Positions 51,101-62,499 of a stretch of DNA of 64,000 nt are shown here, one piece after another (position 1 is the stretch's first letter; each line of letters opens with the position of its first letter). The position numbers and the translations under genes were made by a program. The notes beneath the pieces were generated by a model that ran no database searches, was not told the DNA's origin, and was given only the letters and a program-made list of their open reading frames with translations. This DNA is from Lutraria lutraria (Eukaryota; Mollusca; Bivalvia; Venerida; Mactridae), in contig OZ026842.1 of the NCBI GenBank assembly GCA_964023205.1, positions 37,835,501 through 37,899,500 on the forward strand. The letters are read 5' to 3'.

Positions 51101-54100
51101 ATCCGTAATACCCCTTTATTCCCCCAATATATTCTATTTTGGATCCAGATCTGGATCCGTGTTTTATACCTCGTCCATATCGTTTTCGTTCGCACATTTG
51201 TGCTCTATTTATGTTTGGAAACGATTGCAAACGGTTTCCTTAAACAGATTATTCTATTAAAACGTTAGCGACTGTTTGCAAGCATTTTGTTACGTTTTCT
51301 TTAACTGAACGCAACGCTGTATTGATGTTTTTGTCAGAACCGAACAAACAATGCGCATGTGTGAGTTATCGACTCCTTAATTTAACGAAACTATATGTTA
51401 TGAGGGATATGACACATTGCGTTCTCCGTGATTTCTGTTTTTATTGCCTGCATACTTACTTCCTGGCATCCCTAATAGTTGGTGTTGAGCTGATTCGCTG
51501 AATCGAAGACTGATTGAAAACGAGACCCAGCCCACGAATAATGCTACCAATGAATAAACTCCAAAAGGTATGCCTGATTGTAGGATCGGTATCGAAACTG
51601 AAACAGTTTTAAAATCATGAAGTACATCACAAGAATGGTCAAGCAGGTATTAAGAACAATATTTCGTTTTTGGTGGCACTCTAAGACGGAGAGATGTGTT
51701 TCATACAGTGTTTTATGTAGCGACGATTATCCTGTGATGGTTGGCATATGGCTATGAAGTCTATATGATACGACATTTTGGCAATTTTTAAAGAATGTGA
51801 ATCTCCATTTCGTTGTATTTTACTAACCTAAATTGATAGGGACAAAATTGACTGAAGTTATGTTGTTCGATCGTTTAAACAAAGACACAGAATCTTCTGA
51901 AGAAACAGTGTGTACATGTGATCACGATTTAGGTTTTGTAGAACCTAGTAATGTACAAGTATCACGGTATCAATCAACGAAGAAGGTGTTTACTTACTTG
52001 AACAAGTTGATGCGACCCTTTTCATAAGCTAATTCCCACGTTCTGCCAATCCCTCCTATTTCCATGGTTCCCTAGAACACATTAAGGTATTAATCCAGTT
52101 AATAGATGTTCATCAAGTACATTTTATATCAATAATTCATTGACTGAACCGCGTCTTAAGCTTCATTAGTTCACCTATTCGACAGACTTTGTAGTTTTCG
52201 CGTCGATGGAATTATTGTTCATACTTCTTGTCGTTTTTTCGGTTAGCTTTCTTAGAATCATGTTAATTCATTTTATCTACATAAGACTATATAAAACAAT
52301 TATTACTCACGTTAACCTTTACTTGACTATACACAGAATGGGTAAGCTGCAAAACTTCGCCATTTTATTCTAACCTAATCATACATGTCGTACATGTTAT
52401 CTCTAAGTATTTCATGCTTTAACTTGTGCTGTATTAAAGAAACTTTATATTCAGCGCCATAAAACCAAGTATTACTGTACCTTGATCAAGACTGCGAAAA
52501 ATCCAGCGAACATAACACCACATTGGAACACATCCGTCCATATAACAGCTTTAATTCCACCCTAGAATATTACAGTTTTAGAAAACAATGAAGCAGTTGA
52601 GCATTGATCTATTTCGCATATTGAGACTGAAAAATGTTAAAATATCCAACAACAATTCCTCATCTTTATTGCAAATTCTACAATCGATGAAACAGAATAA
52701 GCATTGTGTCGTATTGTCTTTGCTGTGAAAGCAATAAAAGTAATGCTAATTTTGTAATACTTACTGTTTAGAATAAATAACATATTAAATCTGTATAGAA
52801 TGCACAACATACACATACTTACAATGGCTGTGTAAATTACTGATGCTGTAGCCACAGATACAATGGAACCCCATTGTGGAAACCCAGTCACTAAATGAAA
52901 TAAAAATACATCAATAAAAATCAATACGTGCACATATATTATACATTTTGTCCGCAATCAGCTCACGCAACGACACTCATCATAAAAAAAAAACATACAA
53001 AAATCCCTACCTCGCTCAACAATACCTTCCACAACATTGACCCCACACAAAAGAACGAACAATAAATAGGGGAAAACAGTCTCATACCTTCTGCAAATCA
53101 CCCCCCCCCCATAATTGCCCCCCATACACACTGAAACATGAAAAATATAGGGGCAAAACACAGTCTCTAGTCTCTTGATGAGTTCAGCCATTGAAGGGTT
53201 TATAGCAAAGCTATTGCAGCGTCTATGACAACCATACACATCATGTATGACGGATCACCGAGTCGGATTGTAAAATTTCAATTTTGCTTGATGGACGGTT
53301 GGGTTCCAAGACAGATTTTGAAATGAATAACACTGTAGACGTAAGTTTTTTTAAAGAACTGTACATGTATAGCGAAACAAAAGATGCACGAACTATTTTT
53401 GCTATCCTTTTTGGCGAAGCTGGGACACTATGATGCATACATTTATGTTATATCATTTGTCGAATCATTTAACACTCATAACCACTATTACTAGCTCATC
53501 AGGATAATACGATTTAGTTACGGTTTTAGATTTAACCATGTAACGTTACATGATCCTTTAATGATAACATCCTACCTCCTTCCAATGCAATAGCTGGTCC
53601 AAATAACACAATGCCCATGTATATTGTCTACAAACAGAGAGTATAATAAGAATAACAAATATATAAACACGCATTATGTTGACACAGAATAACAAAATGA
53701 AATGTATTCATTGTAAAACATCGTTTGCTGTATCTTTAATGATAATTATATGATAACCACTCAGTGACTATTACATTCAAAACGCAGAATAAACCATCAA
53801 CCCAGACCATCTTAGGGCGATCAAAAAAATGTCATCAATTCTGAGGTTGAAATAAGTATACTAGCATATACTTGTGAAATGCTGGTTTACAGTTACACCG
53901 CTCAAATGCTTTATACTTGGTAGGTAGGTATGCATTATTGATTTATTCTAACTTTTTGTTCACATAAAATATGCTTGTAGCTGGAATAAAGATTTCCACT
54001 TTGAATATCATATATAACATGAATAAGAATAAACATATAACATGAATTAGAATAGCATATACTTACATAAGTCAACATTCCTAGAACTGTTCCCAGGATA

Positions 54101-56125
54101 CGTACAGCATGTGAATCAAACCTTAACTCCAGATACTGTCAATAAAACACCATAATTAACAAAGGATATGTTCTGGAAAATGAAACAATGGCAAGAACCC
54201 ACCACAACAACAAGACCTACACGTTCCATAAACGCAAATGCCTTGGTAATATGCTTGACAATTGACTTTTTTCCTGAATAGGTTCAATGTACAAACACAG
54301 ATTTAAATATATGTTAATAACTAGAATTCAATAACAGCGCCAACAGTACGTGATAATAACAATAACCAAGAACGAGATCTCATCTTAGACAGAAATGAGT
54401 TGTTATATTTTGTATTTAAAACGGGCAGTTGGTCTGAATGCTTATCTTTTTATGTTTGAACATACCTCATATGCACTGGTGATCTTCAATGGATGTACTA
54501 AGGGTACGACAATAATGATGGATAAAATGTTGGCGATAAAGAATCCTAGGTTTCCAATGAACCATTGAAATCCGTAAATGTACACCTGAAATAAATGTAC
54601 TTGGATGTAGTGAAAATCGATTCTAGTGAAATATCAACTCCAGCATGTCCAAACTCCCTGCAGCGGTTACGTCCCTTGATCAGTTCACCACTGCCACCAT
54701 TAGTGAAATTCGCTAGTCACTTTTGATTTTAAATTGTAAAAATATCTGAAGTCCATATCTGGGGAAAATAACCAAGTCCCATAACTACATCAAAGTATGT
54801 GATGATTTAATACAGATCAGCGTCGTTGGTGCTAGACAAAATGGTAAAATATATATAACCAAGAAATACATGTACATGTATACATAGGTGCTTGAGGAAG
54901 GGGTATATCATATTCGATGGTGAAATTACCCATGACTTAAAATCGTTTATCCACTTAATGTCAATGTTGTTGCGAGGTTATATTTTTGGTTGGATTGCGA
55001 ATACAGTAAAACCTCTCCACAGCGGCCCTCTTTTGAGCAACACCATCCCTTTAACAACAGAATGATTTTTTCCGCTGCATGATTTAACTACTACTACTAC
55101 TACTGTATTAATAAAACATCTCTACAGCAACAACCTCTCAACAACAACATAATTTTGCTACTCCCAAAGGGTGTTACTTTGAAGAGGTTGCACTGTAGTT
55201 TAAAGCATTCTAGTAAACGGTGTTGGTGCAATTTCTGAAATGGTACGATATATATAATCCAGAAAAAAAATTAAAACATGATTCAGTTATGGTCAAATGT
55301 ATGTAAGGTGATATGGTTGGATCGGGAATATGCCGTTGTACCCCTTGTTAGAGTATTGAAGCGATACACGAAATGATAAAATCTTGGCAAGCTCGAACGG
55401 ACGTACGTACTGATGGACACGTCTATTACTATTTGCCGCGCATCAGTAGATATTAGTAGTGACATGTATATTTTCAGGAAAATTCAACACAGAAGCTGCG
55501 CTATGTTACATTATACATTTCGTGCTGTTGAATGTGTTTGTTTGTTTATATCGAGTGTTACGCTCCTTTTCAACAGTCAGAGTCATATGAGGCGGACAGT
55601 TCACATAACCATCGTTCCTGGGAAGAACCAGTACTAGACTCATATCCTCTGTAAGCAACTGTTTACTTTCTTAAATAGAGGGCCACGATCGGTAGCTGGA
55701 CTCAAACCCATGACCCTTGATCAATGAGAGGTTACAGTGATATGAAGTCAGCCACATTAACCACTCGACCACAGAGGCTTCTAAAGGTGTTAAGATACTA
55801 GAAGTTGAATCTCACGATTGGCGACCTGTATCAGTTTGAATCGGCAAAGCTAAACAAATGCTGAATTTTTCCAAAATAAAGTACATTTGTATATTAATAC
55901 CTCTGCCGGAACACCAAGCATCATAATCGATGATTCAAACGACACCATTAATGATACAGCAACTGGAATGATCGTCATCTGTCGATTTCCCACGAAATAT
56001 TCCGAAGTGGTTCGTTGTTTTCCCCCTGATAAGGCATAGTACAAACCGATGCCTAACGATATTACAATTGTAATGCCAAAGATGCAGTAATCTGCGATAT
56101 GGAAGGAATGTTCCGGGTTCACCAT
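45147..56125 (-). CDS. SLC5-family sodium/solute symporter (sodium-coupled monocarboxylate or multivitamin transporter-like)
   Basis: Complete 17-exon gene; exons sum to 2211 nt = 736 residues plus stop, all phases agreeing. Coding exons, 5' to 3' on the minus strand: 56125-55901, 54585-54466, 54135-54067, 53627-53576, 52890-52823, 52561-52481, 52071-51998, 51597-51460, 50536-50401, 49926-49838, 48889-48777, 48252-48182, 47936-47850, 47299-47040, 46701-46601, 46045-45894, 45521-45147. Hallmarks of the family: EYFVGNRQM, GVPAEVYIYG, GGIKAVIWTDVFQ, YYDTLACDPL, SSGLSSLSALFW and GAPLTGMFLFGAFCPWGN. It is a plasma-membrane carrier of about 13 helices using the sodium gradient. Three N-glycosylation sequons (NMT, NET, NAT, about residues 492-507) lie in one late loop, and a hydrophilic tail of about 175 residues follows the last helix. 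The exact substrate cannot be read from sequence. Convergent with gene 2. Confidence 0.93.
49906..49980 (-). repeat. 40-bp tandem duplication across a splice acceptor of the SLC5 gene
   Basis: CATTACCATATATGGTACAA and the bases to AGAAT(T/C)AAACAT occur twice, starting at 49906 and 49946. The duplicated unit includes the acceptor CTACAG and the first codons of the exon at 49838-49926. Only the proximal copy keeps the transporter frame. Confidence 0.9.
50671..50815 (-). mobile_element. tRNA-derived SINE or tRNA pseudogene
   Basis: The minus strand reads GTGGTTGAGTGGTAGACTCC (A-box region) and GGTTGCGGGTTCGAATCCCG (B box). The anticodon stem does not pair well, and extra sequence follows the T arm, so a working tRNA is unlikely. 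Intron of the SLC5 gene. Confidence 0.55.
53099..53110 (+). repeat. Poly-C tract
   Basis: About twelve C in a row within an intron of the SLC5 gene. Confidence 0.7.
55002..55197. mobile_element. TA-flanked MITE, clearest copy
   Basis: Starts TACAGTAAAACCTCTCCACAG and ends AAGAGGTTGCACTGTA: inverted terminal repeats with TA at both borders. The interior has CGGCCCTCTTTTGAGCAACA, (ACT)n and GCTACTCCCAAAGGGTGTTA. In inverted orientation relative to the copies in gene 2. First intron of the SLC5 coding region. Confidence 0.72.
55539..55779 (-). mobile_element. tRNA-headed SINE (family S2)
   Basis: Shares TTCAACAGTCAGAGTCATATGAG, TTCCTGGGAAGAACCAGTAC and the terminal CTCGACCACAGAGGC with the copies at 13850 and 15371. 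First intron of the SLC5 coding region. Confidence 0.75.
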
Positions 56126-56134
56126 GGTGATTGT

Positions 56135-57000
56135 CTAAAACAGAATATTTGTATCGATATATAAAATGATCCAACAGAATCTATATCAACATGAAATAGA
56201 CAGATATCTAATGATTTGATATAAGCTCCTTTTGTGAGGTTGAATTGAGTCGGTTAAACACACGACTGTGACTTATGTTGTAACGGGTTCCGAACCAAGG
56301 TTAAATATTTCTCCTTGACAATCAGACATAACACATTATTGCTTTCTAATTAATTTGTAACATATTCAGTGAAAATGATGGAATGACTTAATGATTATGG
56401 AGAAGTAGGCATGTATTTGGCGGTAACCAGTGAGCACTGGTGATACCACGAGCCAACCGAAATACTAGATAAGTAAATGCCTCATCAGATCCATTAATAC
56501 ACTTAAGCTTAAATTACATGCAGCCTACATTATACTTTCTTATTTGTATTCCGTGTGTAGTAAAAGTCCTTTTATCTTTAGACTACATGTATTTACTTAG
56601 TAAACGTGATGAGTATCAAATCATCTTCAGAAATTTTTCATCTGGCACTGTCAAAGCAATGAATTTTATTAACATTTTTCTTTAGATGCGAGTAATAATC
56701 ATAATCTCGTGAGTAACATAGAATTATAATAGATAGTGTAATGGGAGGTGGAAAATAATGCACCCGATCCGGGGCTCGAACCCGCGACCTCCTGCTTGCT
56801 CTACCAACTGAGTTAATCGGGCTGGTGTATATCCCAGCCAATTTATAAATACAATATACCACACCGCTACAATAGTATTACCAGTCCAGAAAATATGTAT
56901 ATAATTCCATAAATATTGTGAAAAAAAAAGTTCCTTACTAACCTGCTGCGGTATCTTCCAGTGCACACAAATCTATGCCTTCTTATGGGACACTGTGTTA
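56135..57000 (-). promoter_or_regulatory. SLC5 gene 5' UTR intron and candidate leader exon
   Basis: An acceptor (CTGTTTTAG on the minus strand) lies 9 bases upstream of the ATG, so the leader must be spliced. A good minus-strand donor (GCAGCAG/GTTAGTAAG) is at 56942, which makes a leader exon starting above 56943 plausible. The transcription start was not found. Confidence 0.35.
56757..56835 (-). mobile_element. tRNA-like sequence lacking an anticodon arm
   Basis: The minus strand reads GCCCGATTAACTCAGTTGGT, AGAGC, then GGTCGCGGGTTCGAGCCCCG and ATCGGGTG. Acceptor stem, D arm and T arm are recognisable, but the anticodon arm is collapsed to a few bases. It is a tRNA pseudogene or SINE head rather than a functional tRNA. 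Confidence 0.6.
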
Positions 57001-57144
57001 CACTACTAGTTACTGTAATGTCCTGCATTTCGTATATAGTACGATCATAATCGAGAACGTCACTAATTATATGTATCAACACACATTATATAATTATTCT
57101 TCTCACGTACATCTGTTTAAATATATATTTATATTACTATATAC

Positions 57145-57310
57145 ATATATGTGTCTTCGTGGTCGAGCAGTAATTGTCTCTGACATTTAATCACCTAGAC
57201 GTGGTTAGTTTGTATTCCACCCGGGACCGATGTTCACCCTTGAGATAGATGTCCAGGTAGCTCAAGACCAATTGATCAGCAGGTCTTCCACTACTGCAAT
57301 CTCTCTTCAG
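57145..57310 (+). repeat. Possible SINE head
   Basis: CGTGGTCGAGCAGTAATTGTCTC resembles a tRNA A-box region; TATTCCACCCGGGACC is a poor B box. Low-confidence assignment. Confidence 0.3.
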
Positions 57311-57478
57311 AGTTGTTGCTCATGCATCTCTAACAACGTCTAAAAAGTACTCGTCTTCTTGTCTTCTTTAGTGTCCATCTGATTCACAAAACCATGTTTT
57401 GTGTTCTCTCAATGAATATTTGTTTTCATATTTTTTTCACGATCGAGCTCAACTATTGTGATATGTATTAGTTTATAT

Positions 57479-57570
57479 ATCGTTCATATTTTGAATTTTA
57501 TGGGATATATCACAAGCGACGCGGAGCGGAGCGCAGTGATATGTCGCATAAAATTCAAAATATGAACGAT
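57479..57570. repeat. Long near-perfect palindrome
   Basis: ATCGTTCATATTTTGAATTT on the left is answered by AAATTCAAAATATGAACGAT on the right. The arms extend inward to ATATATCAC/GTGATATGT around a GC-rich loop (GACGCGGAGCGGAGCGCA). Likely a fold-back MITE or the end of one. Confidence 0.85.
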
Positions 57571-57989
57571 AACTGATTTACAGTTTGTCTCAATGTCTGT
57601 ACATACAGAAAAATAAGTGACTATTTTCTCCATATCAGGTTCTAGGCATATCTTATGCGATATATTTTTCAATTTTTTTCATTATACCGCAACGACACAT
57701 ACAAGGCTGACGAAAGCGCAATACATTTCCTTCTTTGTTAGAATTGACGATATGAGTGTCGGTTTTATTAACAGAAAATGTTTGAGAACACGTGAAAATA
57801 TCCGATAATAGTTGAAACAATAGCAGGCTAAAAAATGTTACCAGAGGACACGAATACCTCCACTAAGTGCTAAGTCAAAGGGGTCATAACTCCGTTGATA
57901 ATTAATGTTTGGTTTTTAACGGAAATCGAAGTTGACATGTATTTTATTAACACACACCTTCATGTAGAAAATGAAACCATTCTTATTTA

Positions 57990-58224
57990 TTTAGTTATTT
58001 CATCGGATTTAACGCTATCTTCAACACAATATCAGTTATATCGTAGCGGGAAGTCATCCTAACAAGCTTCGACCACATAATTCAGAGGTTGTTGACAATT
58101 CAAAATGGGATGTAATATCTTAAGCCGAATTTGTCATGGACAGTGCGAGTCTCGCTCAGGGTTCGACCTCACGACTTCTTGATCAGTAGACCAACGCTCT
58201 AACCACTGAGATAACCGGGCGGGC
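57990..58224 (-). mobile_element. SINE (family S1)
   Basis: Same family as 12812-13103: TTTCATCGGATTTAACGC at one end, CTCGCTCAGGGTTCGACCTC, TTGATCAGTAGACCAACGCT and CTAACCACTGAGATAACCGG at the tRNA-like head. Confidence 0.75.
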
Positions 58225-58602
58225 TTATACGAAATAAATCTACAAATTATTTGAGCTCAAAATTTGAACGGACGAAAGGACGGACAGGGGTGTCACTTTA
58301 TGTCCTACCGCCATATCGAATGGCGGGGCATGAAAAGAACTCGTGGCAACATATTATTCATTGCCAATAAGATACTAGAAAATCGACGTTTCACTTATAT
58401 TATGTAGAAACATAGTTGTGTCTGAACGTTTTCCCTTTCTTTCAAACCGACGGTAACGTTGTAACAAAAATAAATAAGCAAGCTCTCAACAAACATGCAA
58501 TAACCATATCGTCATAGGGTGGTGTAATTGGTGACCAATTCCATATTTCTTAATAAGGCAACAAGGATATATTTAGATTACTTATAAAGCGTTATGGTAT
58601 AC

Positions 58603-58878
58603 TCAGTACCTGTTCATCGTATCGCGTGTTGCTATGTCAATGTCGCTGCATATGGCCAGAGCCAGAGAAATTATATCGTCTTTATTGCTATTGGACATGT
58701 CGGTAAATGTAAAGCCATCTCGCAACTGTAGAGCGTTGTGTAAGTCAGATACCAGCCGCGTACATAGGCCTATCTGTGAAGAATAGACCTGATCACGGGA
58801 TTCTCGCAGGTAGACCTCGTACTCGATCGATATCCTATACGTAAATCCTACACCTTCATTGTTCTCCGTCAATGACAT
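58603..58878 (-). CDS. Possible orphan coding exon, unknown protein
   Basis: Open frame of 91 codons with a balanced amino-acid mix (it contains GFTYRISIEYEVYLRES and SLALAICSDIDIATRD) and base composition less AT-rich than the surroundings. TTCAG precedes it and AACAG/GTACTG ends it on the minus strand, so it could be an internal or first exon. Joining it to the SLC5 exon at 56134 does not give an open frame, so it is not an N-terminal extension of the transporter. No family recognised; it could be chance or a relic. Confidence 0.25.
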   Translation of the reverse strand: MSLTENNEGVGFTYRISIEYEVYLRESRDQVYSSQIGLCTRLVSDLHNALQLRDGFTFTDMSNSNKDDIISLALAICSDIDIATRDTMNRY

Positions 58879-59074
58879 TCCACAGGTACAACTGAAGATT
58901 CACAAATATCACATGTTTCTCGTGATTTCAGTGATTATACAAATTCTACCAACCTCAATATTTGATGATACTGTATGTACAGTATAACTCATCAATTGAA
59001 GACCATTGTCCAAACCTATTCTTTACTTTGTTAAAGTAATCTAATTGTAAATATTCGTGTTTTTTTTTTTCATG

Positions 59075-59290
59075 TTTATGCCCCCGTTACGATAGATCGA
59101 GGGTATATTGTTTTTGGCCTGTCTGTCTGTTTATACCAAACTTTAACCATGCCTATAAAATCAAAACATTCACACCTTCCACATACACTCATCAAACTTT
59201 GTATGTTGTTTCCTCATGATAACCTCTACAGGACTTGTGCATTATTAGGTCAGTAGGTCATGGTCAACCGGAGGGGCAATGTGTTTCAAA
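59075..59290. repeat. Degenerate interspersed repeat (GCCCCCGTTACGATAGATCG end)
   Basis: Starts ATGCCCCCGTTACGATAGATCGAGGGTATATTG, then GCCTGTCTGTCTG. The style is like the TIR elements at 14349 and 61111, but no matching right end was found. Confidence 0.4.
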
Positions 59291-59569
59291 ACCACATCTT
59301 GTTTTTATTTTATTTTGTTTTTAATACTCCATTAACAATATTTACAAATCATATTCAGCAATTCGTCAGCTTGCCAAATAAATTTTTAAGTTTCGTTTGT
59401 AGTCACATTCTGCACGTAAAAACTATGCGCTCAAAACTGTTTATAATGGGCGCTAAAACATGCGTCACAATTACATACAACAGAAAGGAACTGCTGTAAA
59501 GAGATCTACTTAATAACAGGCATTTCATATGTAAGCCCTGTAATCGTAATACAATAATACATTGTATTC

Positions 59570-59800
59570 ATTCCTTTCGGTTTTCGCCAGTTTTTCAACA
59601 ATTTAACAGTCCCATACGGCGGCCGATTTTGCTGGACAGTATTTGAACCAGTACTAACATACCCACACACAAGGAACCGGCAACTTCTCCACATGTGGAG
59701 GAAATTTTTCATAGAAGGGTATGACCTGACGCGACCGGAAATGTAACCCGGGTTACAAATCCAGCGCCAACGACAGCCTCGCACCAATAAGCTATATGAA
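59570..59800 (-). mobile_element. SINE (family S3)
   Basis: GAACCAGTACTAACATACCC, CAAGGAACCGGCAACTTC, CACATGTGGAGGAAA and the terminal AATCCAGCGCCAACGA match other S3 copies. Confidence 0.65.
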
Positions 59801-59994
59801 CTGTACTGCATTGGTTGGAAGTTCCTAAAATGTATAATTGGTGTATTGGGAATCATATTTGATGTCAAGGTTAACAAGATGGTCATGATGCGGTCTATAG
59901 CTTAATTAGTGGTTGATTATAGGGATGTTTAAAATCATCATACCAATTTGAAACTTGTATATATTGAGAAATATGGAGGCATTTTACAGCTATA

Positions 59995-60160
59995 AAACAA
60001 GCCGTAAGCGGTGCGAACGCTCGTCTGTTCACCGCCTCAGTAAGATCTATCCAGCTATGAAGAAGTTTCATGTTCCTACCTCTAATAGTTTCTGAGTTAT
60101 GAGCTACATTAAAGTTTTTGCACGGACACTAACGACGCAGTGATCACAATAGCTAGACTT
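59995..60160. repeat. GC-richer interspersed repeat fragment
   Basis: AAGCCGTAAGCGGTGCGAACGC followed by AGTTTCATGTTCCTACCTCT and GAGTTATGAGCTACATTAAA. The composition differs from the AT-rich flank and there is no open frame; judged repeat-like by style only. Confidence 0.3.
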
Positions 60161-60488
60161 TTTCTTCGAAAACAACTAAGCTAATGATGCATGATATTCA
60201 TATAGTTGCATGTACATGCATATGAATTCAACGGCTACATTAGGTATAGAGATTGATCACATCTCTAGTACATATGTTCACATTATCTTATCTATTTAAG
60301 GCCCAGAATGAAAGGGGTTTTGATATTTTATATATTTATTCTGACCGAAGCTCTAGATTCAAATTTCATGTTGGATTTAGTCTTCTTTTTGTTCACATTT
60401 ATCAGATGAACACCTGATTGCAGGCTATCATAAATTGATTTTCAATAAATGTTCGAAAATAGTATCTTTTTTCGAACTTTTTGGTTAT

Positions 60489-60520
60489 GTCAGGTAGTTG
60501 TATTAACAACAACTACCTGG
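60489..60520. repeat. Short hairpin
   Basis: CAGGTAGTTGT and ACAACTACCTG face each other with a loop of about 10 bases. Confidence 0.6.
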
Positions 60521-61110
60521 TTATGTGCATTCAACAATACATGAATATATATTCCGTCCATATAAGTATAGTTAACCAAATTACAATAAGTTACTGTCAA
60601 CTTCTCTACAGCACAGGAGAAGCAAGTTATACTTAGGCATATTATCAGCCAAATACTTTTTGTGTCAAGCCAAAGGTTTGCAGAACGAAAGATTCATCAA
60701 ATGAGCAACAAAAACATATGTAATTTTGAAATATAAATGTATTTTTAGTAAGCAATATGTGATTTGTTCTAGTTAGGAATAATGCTGCATATAAGGCAAA
60801 ATTCATAAAATAAATTCTATATAGAAACATGAAGTACATACGAGTAAAGATAGAAATAAACTTAAAATGAAAAGGAAAATAAAACATTTCATCATATGTT
60901 ACATAGTCATACTAAAGTGGCAATGCCATGACAAATGAGTTATAAATGTAGGTATAATTGATAACAGTTAACAGTTTATTTTGTATCAAAACAGGAAAGA
61001 CATAGACCTGTGTTCACATATGTACAATAAATGACATGTCAACAAAAAGAACAATATATAGAAGAAAATCATGAAAACAGGCTTACAGTCGGTATTGCAT
61101 GCAATACAAG

Positions 61111-62263
61111 TCCCCTGCCAGCAGATATCATTGGAATGTTAGCACCATCTGTCTAGATTTTTTAATGATGATAATTAAGTTATCATCCAGAAACCAAATT
61201 TCAGTGACCTAGATATTTGACCTATTGACCCAAATGTAATCCTACTCTAGGTTATCACCTAAGCAATCCATACACCAAATTTTCATTGAAATTCATCACC
61301 CCTAACTGAAGTTATCATCCGGAAACCAAATTTCTATTTTAAGTAACTGTAACCTAGATGTTTGACCTATTGACCTCAAATGCAATCCAACTCAAGGTTA
61401 TAGCCTGAGCTATCCATATACCGACTTTCACTGAAATCTGTCACCCCTAACCAGTGTTATCATCCGGAAACCAAATATCTATTTTTAGTAACAGTGACCT
61501 AGATATTTGACCTATTGGCGTCAAATGCAATCCTACTCTAGGTTATTCCCTAAGCTATCCATACACCAACTTTCATTGAAACCTGTCATCCCTAACTGAA
61601 GTTATCATCCAGAAACCAAATTTCAATTTTTATTTTCAGTGACCTAGATATTTGACCTATTGACCCCAAATGCAATCCCACCCTAGGTTATCCCTTAAGC
61701 TGTCCATACACTAACTTTTATTGAAATCCTTCATCCCTAACTGAAGTTATTATCCGGAAACCAAATTTCAATTTTAGTTTCAGTGACCTAGATATTTGAC
61801 CTATTGACCTCATATGCAATCCCACTCTAGGTTATCCCCTAAGCTACCCATATACCATTTTTCATTGAAATATGTCATCCCTAACTGAAGTTATAATCAG
61901 GAAACCAAATTTCTATTTTTAGTAACAGTGACCTATATGTTTGACTTATTGACCTCAAATGCAATCCCACTCTAGGTTATCCCATACAGTATCCATACTT
62001 CAAATTTCATTGAAATCTGTCATCCCTAACTGAAGTTATCATCTGGAAACCAAATTTCTATTTTTCGTAACAGTGACCTAGCTGTTTGACCTATTGACCC
62101 CAAATACAATCCTACTTTAGGTAATGCCCTAAGCTATCTATATACCAATTTTCATTGAAATCCGTCAATTCTAACTGAAGTTATCATCCAGAAACCATTT
62201 TGGACAGACAGACGGACGGAGTGACGACGACAAACACTATAGTCCCCTTCGGTACGGCAGGGG
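61111..62263. mobile_element. TIR-bounded element filled with a 145-bp tandem array
   Basis: Begins TCCCCTGCC and ends GGCAGGGGA, a terminal inverted repeat. Inside are about eight degenerate units of roughly 145 bases, each with GTTATCATCCGGAAACCAAA, AGTGACCTAGATATTTGACC, TATTGACC and CTAGGTTATCCC. After the last unit come GACAGACAGACGGACGGAGTG and CACTATAGTCCCCTTCGG. No intact reading frame. The unit spacing is close to constant (starts near 61311, 61458, 61601, 61746, 61891, 62036). Confidence 0.8.
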
Positions 62264-62448
62264 AATAATAATATACATGTACATGTATATACAATCCATA
62301 ATTAGATACAATGATGTACTAATGTAATATCAACATTTATAAATCTATTATTATATGATAATACATTATATTGCATGTATTAAAACAATTTTAGTCTAAT
62401 AATAATATCACACTCACAGAAGTATCTAAAAATTAAAATTAGCAGATA

Positions 62449-62490
62449 TAAAGACCTATACATGTACATGTATTATAGTATAGGTCTTTG
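62449..62490. repeat. Hairpin (AAAGACCTATAC / GTATAGGTCTTT)
   Basis: A 12-bp inverted repeat around a CATGTACATGTA core. Confidence 0.7.
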
Positions 62491-62499
62491 CTCGAACTA

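Noticed and set aside
56757..56835. tRNA gene on the minus strand
   Set aside because: Acceptor, D and T arms are present but the anticodon arm is missing, so it cannot form a normal tRNA.
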